Shown: positions 1 through 6,674 of the stretch, piece by piece
How the letters are laid out: each line of letters begins with the position of its first letter
Numbering within the stretch: position 1 is the stretch's first letter
Origin: Rhizobacter sp.
Lineage (GTDB): Bacteria; Pseudomonadota; Gammaproteobacteria; Burkholderiales; Burkholderiaceae
Length of the DNA: 8,156 nt
Assembly: GCA_014379885.1 (NCBI GenBank)
Contig: JACMKW010000123.1
Coordinates: 1 to 8,156 of the forward strand
Direction of reading: 5' to 3'
Notes under the pieces: model-generated
What the model was told of the DNA's origin: nothing
The model's database searches: none
The model's input: only the letters and a program-made list of their open reading frames with translations
Position numbers and translations under genes: made by a program

Positions 1-19
1 AGTCGGCCCTAGGCCGACC

Positions 20-43
20 GGCGACGAGGGTCGCCTTTTCTTT
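20..43 (+). terminator. Terminator-like hairpin with T-rich tail
   Basis: GGCGAC (20-25) pairs perfectly with GTCGCC (30-35) around a GAGG loop and is followed directly by TTTTCTTT (36-43). This is the form of a rho-independent terminator for rightward transcription entering from the left edge. A second GC stem, GTCGGCC/GGCCGAC (2-8/12-18), sits just before it. The hairpin may also be an integral part of the dispersed repeat that follows, so the terminator role is inferred. Confidence 0.45.
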
Positions 44-103
44 GGTGACTTTCTTTTGGCGAAGCAAAAGAAAGTTACTGCCCTGTCGGGGGCACATCCC
101 GAC
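41..103. repeat. Dispersed palindromic repeat, ACTTTCTTTTG type
   Basis: ACTTTCTTTTG (48-58) and CAAAAGAAAGT (65-75) form a perfect 11-bp inverted repeat around the loop GCGAAG. A second inverted repeat, GTCGGG-N7-CCCGAC (85-103), follows. From memory, near-identical sequence recurs between genes in many Comamonadaceae and some Xanthomonadales genomes and is often mis-annotated as short proteins. No mobility gene is present. The multicopy status was not tested here. Confidence 0.6.
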
Positions 104-158
104 GCACCCGCTGGAAGTACGAAGAAAATCCTTCGCGCAGCGGCACAACCTGCACAAG

Positions 159-183
159 GCTTCGATACCTCAGCCCGAACGGG
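159..183. repeat. REP-like motif TTCGATACCTCAGCCCGAACGG
   Basis: Read on the minus strand this is CCGTTCGGGCTGAGGTATCGAA. It resembles the common betaproteobacterial intergenic motif CCGTTCGGGCTGAGCxTGTCGAA, which occurs as REP-like units. The copy here is single and somewhat diverged. Assignment rests on motif memory rather than on copies within the window. Confidence 0.4.
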
Positions 184-230
184 ATGGTGGTTCGCACGCC
201 CGAACAGGTGATGACGTGCGAAGCATTCTG

Positions 231-252
231 CATTCCCGCCTTCGCGGGAATG
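231..252. repeat. CATTCCCGC hairpin (REP-like)
   Basis: CATTCCCGC (231-239) and GCGGGAATG (244-252) form a perfect 9-bp stem around the tetraloop CTTC. The hairpin lies 10 bp beyond the stop codon of the leftward large-subunit gene. In the operon mRNA it would therefore form a stable 3' hairpin that could protect the transcript or help end it. CATTCCCGC-type palindromes are a common dispersed intergenic family in proteobacteria. No uridine run follows it on the minus strand, so a true intrinsic terminator is less likely. Confidence 0.6.
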
Positions 253-262
253 ACGCAAGAAA

Positions 263-2545
263 TCAAACCACCAACGGCAACGCCCTCACCCTCTTCCCCG
301 TCAACACAAACAACGCATTCGCCACCGCTGGCGCAATCGGCGGCGTGCCCGGTTCACCCACCCCGCCCGGTGGGTTCAAGCTCGCAATCAAATGCGTCTC
401 GATGCGTGGCGAATCCGCCAGCTTCAGCACCGGGTAGTTCGGAAAATTGGTCTGCTGCACTACACCGCCAACGATGTCGACACGACCATACAAAGCCGCA
501 CTCAAGCCAAAGATCACCGCACTCTCCATCTGCTGCGCCACGATCCCAGGGTTCACCACGGTGCCGATGTCGGCCGCACACACCACGCGGTGCACGCGCG
601 GTTTGCCGTCGAGCAGTGATACCTCGGCCACCTGCGCCACGATGCTGCCGAAGCTCTCGTGCAGCGCCACACCACGCGCCACCCCCGCCGGCAGCGGCTG
701 GCCCCAGCCGGCCTTGCTGGCCGCGAGCTTGAGCACCGCCGCGTAACGCGGCATGTCAGCCAGCAGCGACAGGCGAAACGCCACCGGGTCCTGCTTCAGC
801 TCGACCGCCAGTTCGTCGATGAACCCCTCGGAGAAAAACGCGTTGTGCGAATGCCCCACCGAGCGCCAGAAACCCACCGGCACACCGCTGCGCGTGGCCA
901 CGTGGGCGATGCGTTGGTTGGCAATGGCATAGGGCAGGTCGAACAGGCCCTCGCTCGCCGTCTTGTCGGGCATGTCGAGCGGGCCCGCCAGTGCGGGCAG
1001 GCCACGCTCCAACCAGCGCGGCGTGATCATGTCGCCGGCACTGGTGATGCTCAAACCCGTGACGACACCCTGCGCGTCGATGCTGGCCTGCATCACCGCC
1101 GCACCCGCCGGGCGGTAGAAGTCGTGCGTGGTGTCTTCTTCGCGCGGCCACACCAGTTGCACCGGGCGGCCGTTGGTCTCCAGCGCAATGCGCACCGCCT
1201 GGCCCACGAAGTCGACTTCCAGCCGGCGGCCGAAACCACCGCCGAGATAAGTCACGTGCAAGGTCACAGCGCCAACGCTCACCCCCGCCACACGGGCCGC
1301 CTCGGCGCGCGCCATGTCGGGCACCTGGGTTGGGGCCCAGACCTCCACACGACCATCTTTCACACGTGCGGTGCAGTTGATGGGCTCCATCGCCGCATGT
1401 GCCAGATAGGGTGCGTGGTACACGGCCTCGATGCGCCGCGCTGCGGCGGCGCTGGCCGCTGTCACGTCGCCGGCCCTGTGGAATGTGAAGCCACCCTGCG
1501 AGGCCGCGGCTTCACGTGCGGCGGCCTCCAGCGCGCGAGCGATCTGTTGGGAATCTGCCGTGCCGGCGGGTGGCGCGCGCCATTCGATGTCGAGCGCCTG
1601 TGCGCCCTGTTTGGCATGCCAGTAGGTGCGGCCCACCACGGCCACGGCGGCCGTGGAGCCCGCGTAGGGCCCGAGGCGCACCACACGCTCCACACCCGGC
1701 AGCTTCATCGCGGCGTCGCTGTCGACCCGGCCCGGGCCACCGCCCAGCACGGGGCTGTGGCGGATCACGGCGTACACCTGCTCGGGCAGGCGCGTGTCGA
1801 TGCCGAACTTCGCGCTGCCGTCCACCTTGGCCGGCAAATCGGTGCGTGGTGCCCCGGTGCCGATCAAGCGCCAGGCCTTGGCGTCTTTCAGCTTCACCTC
1901 GCCCACCGGTGTGGCCGCGGCCACACGCGCCAGCTCGCCGAAATGCGCACCTTGTTTGGCCGAAGGGTGGCTCACCACACCATCAACGATCTGCAGCTCT
2001 TCGCGTGGAAGCTTCCATTGCAATGACGCGGCACCCAGCAGTTGCGCGCGTGCCGTGGCAGCCGCCAGGCGCAACACGCCCCAGGCATCGGCCACGCTCG
2101 ACGAACCACCGGTGACGCTGATGCCGAGCTCTCGCGCCACCTTGCTGACGATCCAGCGGCCGGTTTTCACACCACCGGTTTCGCGGCCAGGCTCGCTGTC
2201 GTGCGGATGCAGCGGCAAACTGGCCACGAACATGGCCACGTTGCCGTAGATCTTGTCGGGCACGGCCTGCACCAGCTTGATCTTGGCCAGCGAGATATCG
2301 AGCTCCTCGGCCACCAACATGGCCAACGCGGTGTGCACACCCTGGCCCATCTCGCTGTGGTTCATGGCGAGCTGCACGGTGCCGTCGGGGTTGACCTTGA
2401 GCCAGCCATTCAGGCCCACCGGGCCCTCGGCGGCAGGCGGCTTGTCAGCTCGCCCCAAGCGGCTGCGCGGTGGCAACACACCCCAGCCCACCACCAACGC
2501 GCCGAGCGCGCCCGCGCCCAGCAACAACATGCTGCGGCGCTTCAT
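263..2545 (-). CDS. Molybdopterin-binding large subunit, IorB/aldehyde oxidase type
   Basis: This is the catalytic subunit of a molybdenum hydroxylase (xanthine oxidase family; isoquinoline 1-oxidoreductase beta / COG1529 type), 760 aa, a normal length. Such enzymes hydroxylate N-heterocycles or oxidise aldehydes; the substrate cannot be read from sequence. It begins MKRRSMLLLGAG with a hydrophobic stretch to about residue 24, a twin-arginine leader that suggests folded export to the periplasm. Visible motifs are NHSEMGQG (62-69), a cofactor-binding GGGFGRR (435-441), GFWRSVGHSHNAFF (558-571), and GVGEPG (728-733), whose Glu731 is the expected catalytic base. The ATG overlaps the stop of the 2Fe-2S gene (ATGA) and has GGGAG seven bases upstream, implying translational coupling. 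No FAD subunit, cytochrome subunit or XdhC-type maturation gene is in the window, so electrons probably pass to a cytochrome encoded elsewhere (inference). Confidence 0.93.
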   Translation of the reverse strand: MKRRSMLLLGAGALGALVVGWGVLPPRSRLGRADKPPAAEGPVGLNGWLKVNPDGTVQLAMNHSEMGQGVHTALAMLVAEELDISLAKIKLVQAVPDKIYGNVAMFVASLPLHPHDSEPGRETGGVKTGRWIVSKVARELGISVTGGSSSVADAWGVLRLAAATARAQLLGAASLQWKLPREELQIVDGVVSHPSAKQGAHFGELARVAAATPVGEVKLKDAKAWRLIGTGAPRTDLPAKVDGSAKFGIDTRLPEQVYAVIRHSPVLGGGPGRVDSDAAMKLPGVERVVRLGPYAGSTAAVAVVGRTYWHAKQGAQALDIEWRAPPAGTADSQQIARALEAAAREAAASQGGFTFHRAGDVTAASAAAARRIEAVYHAPYLAHAAMEPINCTARVKDGRVEVWAPTQVPDMARAEAARVAGVSVGAVTLHVTYLGGGFGRRLEVDFVGQAVRIALETNGRPVQLVWPREEDTTHDFYRPAGAAVMQASIDAQGVVTGLSITSAGDMITPRWLERGLPALAGPLDMPDKTASEGLFDLPYAIANQRIAHVATRSGVPVGFWRSVGHSHNAFFSEGFIDELAVELKQDPVAFRLSLLADMPRYAAVLKLAASKAGWGQPLPAGVARGVALHESFGSIVAQVAEVSLLDGKPRVHRVVCAADIGTVVNPGIVAQQMESAVIFGLSAALYGRVDIVGGVVQQTNFPNYPVLKLADSPRIETHLIASLNPPGGVGEPGTPPIAPAVANALFVLTGKRVRALPLVV

Positions 2546-3030
2546 GCAACGACTCCCGTGCGGCCTTCGCCGCGCAAGGTCTTGGCCGCCGTCTTGATGG
2601 CCTCACGGATGCGCGGGTAGGTGCCGCAACGGCAGATGTTGGTGATGGCAGCGTCGATCTCGCCGTCGGCCGGGTCGCGGTTCTTCGCCAGCAGGTCGGC
2701 CGCCGCCATCAGCATGCCGCTCTGGCAGTAGCCGCATTGCGGCACCTGGTGGATGACCCAAGCCTTTTGCAAGGCATGCGGCTGCTCGGCCGAACCCAGG
2801 GCTTCGATGGTGCGCACCGGCTAGCCAAGCGCTGCCGACAAGGGCGTGACGCAAGAACGCACGGCCTGCCCGTCCACATGCACGGTGCATGCACCGCAGG
2901 CGGCCACGCCGCACCCAAACTTGGTGCCGGTCAGGTTGAGCACATCGCGGATCACCCACAGCAAGGGCATGTTGGGGTCGACGTCCGCATCGGGCAGCGT
3001 GCGGGTCTGGCCGTTGACGCTGAGGTCCAT
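2542..3030 (-). pseudogene. 2Fe-2S subunit (IorA type) with in-frame amber codon
   Basis: This is the electron-transfer subunit partner of the downstream large subunit. It spans 162 codons, close to the usual 150-160. An N-terminal plant-type ferredoxin domain holds Cys40, Cys45, Cys48 and Cys60 (CGVAACGAC). A C-terminal four-helix domain holds Cys99, Cys102, Cys133 and Cys135 (CGYCQSGM, CRCG). Codon 70 is TAG (2821-2823), placed exactly between the domains (SAALG-stop-PVRTIEALG). The frame is the same on both sides, so this is a nonsense change and not a frameshift; CAG to TAG is the simplest origin. The start ATG at 3030 has GGAGA seven bases upstream; frames opening further upstream lack family similarity. 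It has no signal peptide, so export with the Tat-tagged large subunit is expected. A GTG at 2815-2817, three bases after the stop, could permit reinitiation. Pseudogene, split protein, readthrough and sequencing error all remain possible. Confidence 0.85.
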
Positions 3031-3211
3031 GGGCGGGTCTCCAGTTGGTTCGGTGCCATTCTGCGACAAGCCCTCGCAACCAAAGGTAGCGGCCAGGGCA
3101 GACACAATGCCGCAACCCCGCAGGTACGGCACTTGCATACAAGTTGTGCGAAGTACCTTTCCCCCGCTTCTTTGTACCCATACCCATCACAACCGTTGGA
3201 GTGAGCTCGTC
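3031..3211. promoter_or_regulatory. Divergent control region, molybdenum hydroxylase / porin
   Basis: This 181-bp spacer must hold the promoters of the leftward operon and the rightward porin. It contains GGAGA for the 2Fe-2S gene (complement TCTCC, 3038-3042) and TTGGAG (3196-3201) upstream of the porin ATG. A central palindromic block lies at 3122-3158, where AGGTAC (3122-3127) and GTACCT (3153-3158) enclose the ACTTGCATACAAGT site. I found no convincing sigma-70 -35/-10 pair with normal spacing in either direction. Confidence 0.6.
3131..3144. promoter_or_regulatory. Operator-like palindrome ACTTGCATACAAGT
   Basis: Thirteen-to-fourteen-base dyad: ACTTG and CAAGT are exact inverted arms, and the central four bases CATA differ from full symmetry at one pair. 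The ideal form ACTTGTATACAAGT resembles operators of GntR-family (FadR/FCD-type) regulators. It sits in the middle of the divergent region, well placed to control the molybdenum hydroxylase operon, the porin, or both. No regulator gene lies in the window, so the protein that binds is unknown. Confidence 0.45.
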
Positions 3212-4252
3212 ATGACCCGTACCCTCAAATCCGTTGCGCTCGCAGCCGCCACGCTGTGCCTGCCGGCCGCCGCATTCGCGCAGTCGTCGGTCTCCATCTA
3301 CGGCCTGGTCGACATGTCGGTCGGCCAGTTTCAAGACGCAGGCGCCCCGAAGGTGAAGAGGGTGGAGAGCGGCAACATGGCCACCAGCTTTCTCGGCTTC
3401 AGCGGCAAGGAATCGCTGAGCAGCAGCCTCAAGGCCAAGTTCGCGATCGAAACCTTTCTGCGCGCCGACGTCGGCGCCGCCGGTCGCTTCGGGCCCGACG
3501 TCTTCTGGGCGCGCGCCGCCTGGGTCGGCCTGGAGGGCGACTTCGGCTCCACCACGCTGGGCCGCACCACCAACCAGTTCTTCGTCTCCACACTGATCTT
3601 CAATGCCTTCGGCGACTCGTTCGGCTATTCACCATCGATCCGCCAGGTGCTGACCCCGAGCGTGGTGCACCCGCAGATGCTGGCCTTCCTGGGCGACACC
3701 GGCTGGAGCAACTCGCTCCTGTACTCCAGCACGAGCACAGGCGGCTTCAGCTTCAACCTGCAAGGCTCGCTCGGTGAAGGCACCCAGCCGGGCAACAACG
3801 TGGGCGCCAACGTGCTGTACTTCGGCGGCCCGTTTGCCGCGACCGTGGCCTACCAGCAGGTCAAGCAAGGGCTGCTCGGCAGCACCCCGGCCATTCAATC
3901 GGCGGGTTTCGAGAACCAGCGGTCGGCGCAGCTGGGCCTGTCGTACGACCTCAAGGTGGTGAAGCTGTTCGGCCAGTACAGCCAGGTCAAGACCAAGGCC
4001 ACGGCCAGCACCAAGAGCACCATCTACGGCGTGGGTGTGTCGGCGCCGGTGGGCCCGGGCAAGGTATTGGCGCAGTATGGCAACGCCAAGGCCGAGTTCC
4101 CCACCAGCGAGGTGGTCAGCAAGACGCTGACGGTCGGCTACGACTACGCCCTCTCCAAGAGCACCAACATCTATGCGCTGGTGATGAACGACAAACTCAC
4201 CGGCCTGGATGCAGGCAATACCATCGCGCTCGGCCTGAAGCTGAAGTTCTAA
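3212..4252 (+). CDS. Gram-negative trimeric porin (Burkholderiales type)
   Basis: This 346-aa protein has a clear Sec signal peptide: a basic MTRTLK, a hydrophobic core, and AFA|QSS cleavage after residue 23. The mature protein opens with SSVSIYGLVDMSVG, the typical first beta-strand of the general diffusion porin family in Burkholderiales. Alternating polar and nonpolar strands follow (for example EGDFGSTTLGRTTNQFF, leading into the loop-3 region), and the chain ends in LGLKLKF, with the terminal Phe needed for outer-membrane assembly. The length is slightly short for the family. The start is the ATG before MTRTLK, with TTGGAG about ten bases upstream; the frame stays open further upstream, but that part is not porin-like. 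It is divergent from the molybdenum hydroxylase operon, which suggests, without proving, that it admits that enzyme's substrate. Specificity is unknown. Confidence 0.93.
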   Translation: MTRTLKSVALAAATLCLPAAAFAQSSVSIYGLVDMSVGQFQDAGAPKVKRVESGNMATSFLGFSGKESLSSSLKAKFAIETFLRADVGAAGRFGPDVFWARAAWVGLEGDFGSTTLGRTTNQFFVSTLIFNAFGDSFGYSPSIRQVLTPSVVHPQMLAFLGDTGWSNSLLYSSTSTGGFSFNLQGSLGEGTQPGNNVGANVLYFGGPFAATVAYQQVKQGLLGSTPAIQSAGFENQRSAQLGLSYDLKVVKLFGQYSQVKTKATASTKSTIYGVGVSAPVGPGKVLAQYGNAKAEFPTSEVVSKTLTVGYDYALSKSTNIYALVMNDKLTGLDAGNTIALGLKLKF

Positions 4253-4265
4253 GCCTGTTCCTGGT

Positions 4266-5198
4266 TCAGAGCCGGGTCAGCAGCAACTGAGAGCTCAAGC
4301 GCGGGTCGTCGGCATCGGTCACGAGACAGATGTCGAGGCCCGCTTGGTGCTGCCTCACGGCAACGCCTTCGACCTTGATCGCAGCACGCTGGGGCGTGGC
4401 GAGCCGGTGCACCGCCACCACCTCGCCGTGTGCGTCAACCACGCCCAGCACGGCACCGCTGCACGGCCCGTCGGCATAACTGTCGGCCGTGTTTTCGGCC
4501 ACAGCGCAAAACACCCAGCCGCCACCGGGCAAGGCCGTGCCGTCAGTGAAACCCAGCGCCACCCCGTCGAGGGCACCCAATTGATAAGGTCGTATCGAAC
4601 GCGGTCTCACCTTGTGGCGCCGGCCCTCGATGACGGCGAGCAAGGCGCTCAGCCGGTAGTGGGCGGCCGCGTTGTCGGACTGCCCGGCCACACCGCGGTT
4701 GAGCAGCACCAGCTCGTCGCCCAGCAGCAGCGCGCCTTCGATGTTGATCTCGCCCAGCGCCGCACGCAGCGGTTCATACATCGGCTTCAGATCGAAGCGC
4801 AGCACCCGCGCTGCGGGCTCACCCTGCGCGCTGAGCGGAATCAGCACGCCGTTGTCGCGGTTCGGCCGCGAGCCCGAACCGAAGGCCACCAGCGCTCCCG
4901 GTACCCCGGGCAAGAGCAGCAAGGACTCCATGTCCGGCTTCAACTGCTTGCGCGCCTTCTTGGAGACCGGCAGGTCGCCCGCAAGAATGCGGTGCAGCGT
5001 GCCGGGGCTGTGCAGGTCGCGAAACACCGCCAGGTGGTGTTCGTCGTCGGCGATCACATAGGCACGGCCATGGGCACACACCAAGCCGCTGGCGGCACTG
5101 AGGTGGGCTTGCGCACGCGGGTGCGTGCGGGGGTCGAGGCTCAGCGTACGCAGGGCATGGGCCGTGAGGTGCAACGGGATCGCGGGCGCTTGTGTCAT
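4266..5198 (-). CDS. Conserved hypothetical, beta-propeller-like (DUF6929-like)
   Basis: A 310-aa protein with no visible signal peptide or membrane segment. Recurring short strands carry motifs spaced like propeller blades: SAASGLV...YVIADDEHHLAVF (34-59), KPDMESLLLL (87-96), AFGSGSRPNRD (105-115), INIEGALLLGDELVLLNRG (151-169), LDGVALGFTDG (210-220), AVAENTADSYADGP (232-245), and IKVEGVAV...CLVTDADDP (274-299). Acidic residues at strand ends suggest possible metal sites, as in phytase-like or SdiA-regulated propellers. I match it to DUF6929 from memory with moderate confidence; no enzymatic role is established. The ATG at 5198 (MTQAPAIPL) is preferred, although its Shine-Dalgarno match is poor. 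A frame open to 5306 would add a low-complexity leader and run to within 16 bases of the divergent start. It converges with the porin, 13 bp between stops. Confidence 0.75.
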   Translation of the reverse strand: MTQAPAIPLHLTAHALRTLSLDPRTHPRAQAHLSAASGLVCAHGRAYVIADDEHHLAVFRDLHSPGTLHRILAGDLPVSKKARKQLKPDMESLLLLPGVPGALVAFGSGSRPNRDNGVLIPLSAQGEPAARVLRFDLKPMYEPLRAALGEINIEGALLLGDELVLLNRGVAGQSDNAAAHYRLSALLAVIEGRRHKVRPRSIRPYQLGALDGVALGFTDGTALPGGGWVFCAVAENTADSYADGPCSGAVLGVVDAHGEVVAVHRLATPQRAAIKVEGVAVRQHQAGLDICLVTDADDPRLSSQLLLTRL

Positions 5199-5321
5199 CG
5201 GGTGAGTCTGGCAGGGGTATTCGCTGGCGGGTTCACTGGTGTGTTCACTGGTGTAGGGGCCTGGGGCGGCGCCTATGATGGGCCCGTCCGGCGCTTGCGG
5301 CGCCACATCGGAGAACCCCGC
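5199..5321. promoter_or_regulatory. Divergent leader of the propeller and CoA-transferase genes
   Basis: The 123-bp spacer carries a TATGAT hexamer (5274-5279), a fair -10 for the rightward gene but without a good -35 at 16-18 bp. A GC hairpin follows, GGCGC (5290-5294) with GCGCC (5300-5304), then the Shine-Dalgarno GGAGA (5310-5314) seven bases before the ATG at 5322. An exact 12-bp tandem duplication also lies here (5231-5254). Promoter assignment is tentative. Confidence 0.4.
5231..5254. repeat. Tandem 12-bp duplication GTTCACTGGTGT
   Basis: GTTCACTGGTGT occurs twice in direct succession with no mismatch, and the preceding TTCGCTGGCGG is a degenerate third unit. It lies between the divergent starts, so it may affect promoter spacing. 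It most simply reflects replication slippage. Confidence 0.8.
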
Positions 5322-6617
5322 ATGTCAGTTCGCGAGTTGTACTCCAGTAAACGCCTGTCTGCCGCCGACGCCGTTCGGCAGGTGCACAACGGTGACTGCA
5401 TCATCGTGCCCACCGGGGTGGGCGAGCCGCCCACGCTGCTGGCAGCGCTGTCCGAGCAGCGCCGTGATTTCCGTGATGTGAAGGTGTCTCAGGTGCTGGC
5501 GATGCGCAAGTACGCCTACCTCGACCCGGCCACCACGGAACACGTGCGCCACGTGGCCTTCTTCTATGGCGGTGCCACCCGCGCCGGTGGGCAGGAAGGC
5601 TGGGTCGACTTCATCCCCAACTACTTTTCCGAGATTCCGGCCCAGATCGAACGCGGGCAGATTGGCGCCGACGTGGTGTTCGCGATGGCCTCGCCAATGG
5701 ACGCCCACGGCTACTTCTCGATCAGCCTGGGGGCCGACTACACCATGGCCGCCGTGGCGCGCGCGCGTGCGGTGGTGCTTGAGGTCAACCCCAACGTGCC
5801 GTTCGCCTTTGGCAACTGCCACGTGCACATCTCGCAGGTGAGCGCGTTGGTGGAGAGCAGCGATGCGGTGCTGGAGGTGGGCTTGCCCAAGATCGGGCCG
5901 GTGCAAGAGGCCATCGGCAAGTACGTGGCCGACCAGATCGACGACGGCTCGACGCTGCAGATCGGCTACGGCGGCATACCCGACGCGGTGGTGATGCAGC
6001 TCACGCACAAGCGCGACCTGGGCATCCACACCGAGATGCTGGGCGACGGCATCTTGACGTTGGTGGAAAGCGGTGCGGTCACCTGCCAGCGCAAAAACTA
6101 CCTGCCCGGCAAGATCATCGCGACCTTTGCGCTCGGCTCCAGCAAGCTCTACCGCTTCATGGACCGCAACCCGGGCGTGGAGATCCACCCGGTCGATTTC
6201 ACCAACAGCCCGGAGCTGGCAGGACGCAACGACAAGCTGATGGCCATCAACGCCACCTTGCAGATCGACCTGCTGGGGCAATGCGGCTCGGAGAGCCTGG
6301 CCCACCTGCCCTACTCGGGCACCGGCGGCCAGTCTGATTTCGTGCGCGCGGCCAACCGTTCGCGCGGAGGCAAGGCCTTCATCGTGCTGCCGTCCACCGC
6401 CAAGAACGACAGCATTTCGCGCATCGTGCCCTGCCTGTCACCCGGCACCCACGTGAGCACGAGCAAGAACGACGTCAACTACGTGGTCACCGAGCACGGT
6501 GTGGCTCAGCTGCGCGGCAAGTCGGCCAAGCAGCGCGCCGCAGCGCTGATCGGCATCGCCCACCCGGCGTTTCGGGCCGAGCTGAGCGAGCAGGCGCGGC
6601 GCATGGGGCTGACCTGA
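5322..6617 (+). CDS. Acetyl-CoA hydrolase / 4-hydroxybutyrate CoA-transferase family
   Basis: A 431-aa class I CoA-transferase-type protein, close in length to Clostridium 4-hydroxybutyrate CoA-transferase and the bacterial acetyl-CoA hydrolase/transferase family. The family moves CoA between acyl-CoA and a carboxylate through a glutamyl-CoA intermediate, or hydrolyses acyl-CoA, in the cytoplasm. The catalytic glutamate is visible as Glu238 in GIHTEMLGDG (234-243). Other family features are TGVGEPPTLLAAL (31-43), MASPMDAHGYFSISLGADY (122-140), QIGYGGIPDAV (213-223), VDFTNSP (291-297), GSGGQ-like YSGTGGQSDFVRAA (331-344), and the C-terminal YVVTEHGVAQLRGKS (387-401). GGAGA lies seven bases before this ATG. 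The frame is open far upstream, but only as antisense to the propeller gene. Substrate is unresolved: acetate/propionate, 4-hydroxybutyrate or another short acyl group. It is monocistronic; no pathway partner adjoins it. Confidence 0.9.
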   Translation: MSVRELYSSKRLSAADAVRQVHNGDCIIVPTGVGEPPTLLAALSEQRRDFRDVKVSQVLAMRKYAYLDPATTEHVRHVAFFYGGATRAGGQEGWVDFIPNYFSEIPAQIERGQIGADVVFAMASPMDAHGYFSISLGADYTMAAVARARAVVLEVNPNVPFAFGNCHVHISQVSALVESSDAVLEVGLPKIGPVQEAIGKYVADQIDDGSTLQIGYGGIPDAVVMQLTHKRDLGIHTEMLGDGILTLVESGAVTCQRKNYLPGKIIATFALGSSKLYRFMDRNPGVEIHPVDFTNSPELAGRNDKLMAINATLQIDLLGQCGSESLAHLPYSGTGGQSDFVRAANRSRGGKAFIVLPSTAKNDSISRIVPCLSPGTHVSTSKNDVNYVVTEHGVAQLRGKSAKQRAAALIGIAHPAFRAELSEQARRMGLT

Positions 6618-6674
6618 AAGGCAGATCGGCGCCCTAACTTTCAACCAGGCCTTGAACTCGGCTGCGCGTTCCTG

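Larger units (their letters stand above)
1..262. other. Gene-free region built of intergenic repeats
   Basis: No credible gene lies here. The short open frames are low-complexity readings of palindromic repeats. The stretch contains, in order, two adjacent GC hairpins (stems 2-8/12-18 and 20-25/30-35), a T-rich 11-bp-stem hairpin (48-75), a smaller inverted repeat GTCGGG-N7-CCCGAC (85-103), a TTCGATACCTCAGCCCGAACGG motif (161-182), and a CATTCCCGC hairpin (231-252). These match motif types I remember as multicopy between genes in Burkholderiales, which I could not verify here. The region lies downstream of the leftward molybdenum hydroxylase operon and probably separates it from a gene left of the window. 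Confidence 0.7.

Noticed and set aside
41..103. CRISPR array or IS terminal repeats at the left end
   Set aside because: The palindromes are single and of different families, with no regular spacers, no transposase and no target-site duplication.
42..732. Two plus-strand open frames in the left repeat region (42-437 and 184-732)
   Set aside because: They run through palindromic repeats and then antisense to the large subunit's C-terminus. The sequences have no domain character.
659..2026. 455-codon open frame on the plus strand
   Set aside because: It lies wholly antisense to the large molybdopterin subunit, whose family motifs are unmistakable. The His/Arg-rich product is a high-GC shadow.
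2821..2823. Frameshift as the cause of the split 2Fe-2S subunit
   Set aside because: Both halves are in the same frame with a single TAG between them, so no insertion or deletion is needed.
2603..3334. 243-codon minus-strand frame across the 2Fe-2S gene
   Set aside because: It is out of frame with the cysteine motifs, Arg-rich, and crosses the promoter region into the porin signal-peptide sequence.
5268..5304. Riboswitch upstream of the CoA-transferase gene
   Set aside because: Only a short GC hairpin is present; no conserved aptamer core is visible and the leader is too short.
4344..5321. Long in-frame plus-strand extension of the CoA-transferase gene
   Set aside because: The extension is antisense to the propeller gene and lacks similarity to the family; the ATG at 5322 has GGAGA at the correct distance and gives the normal length.
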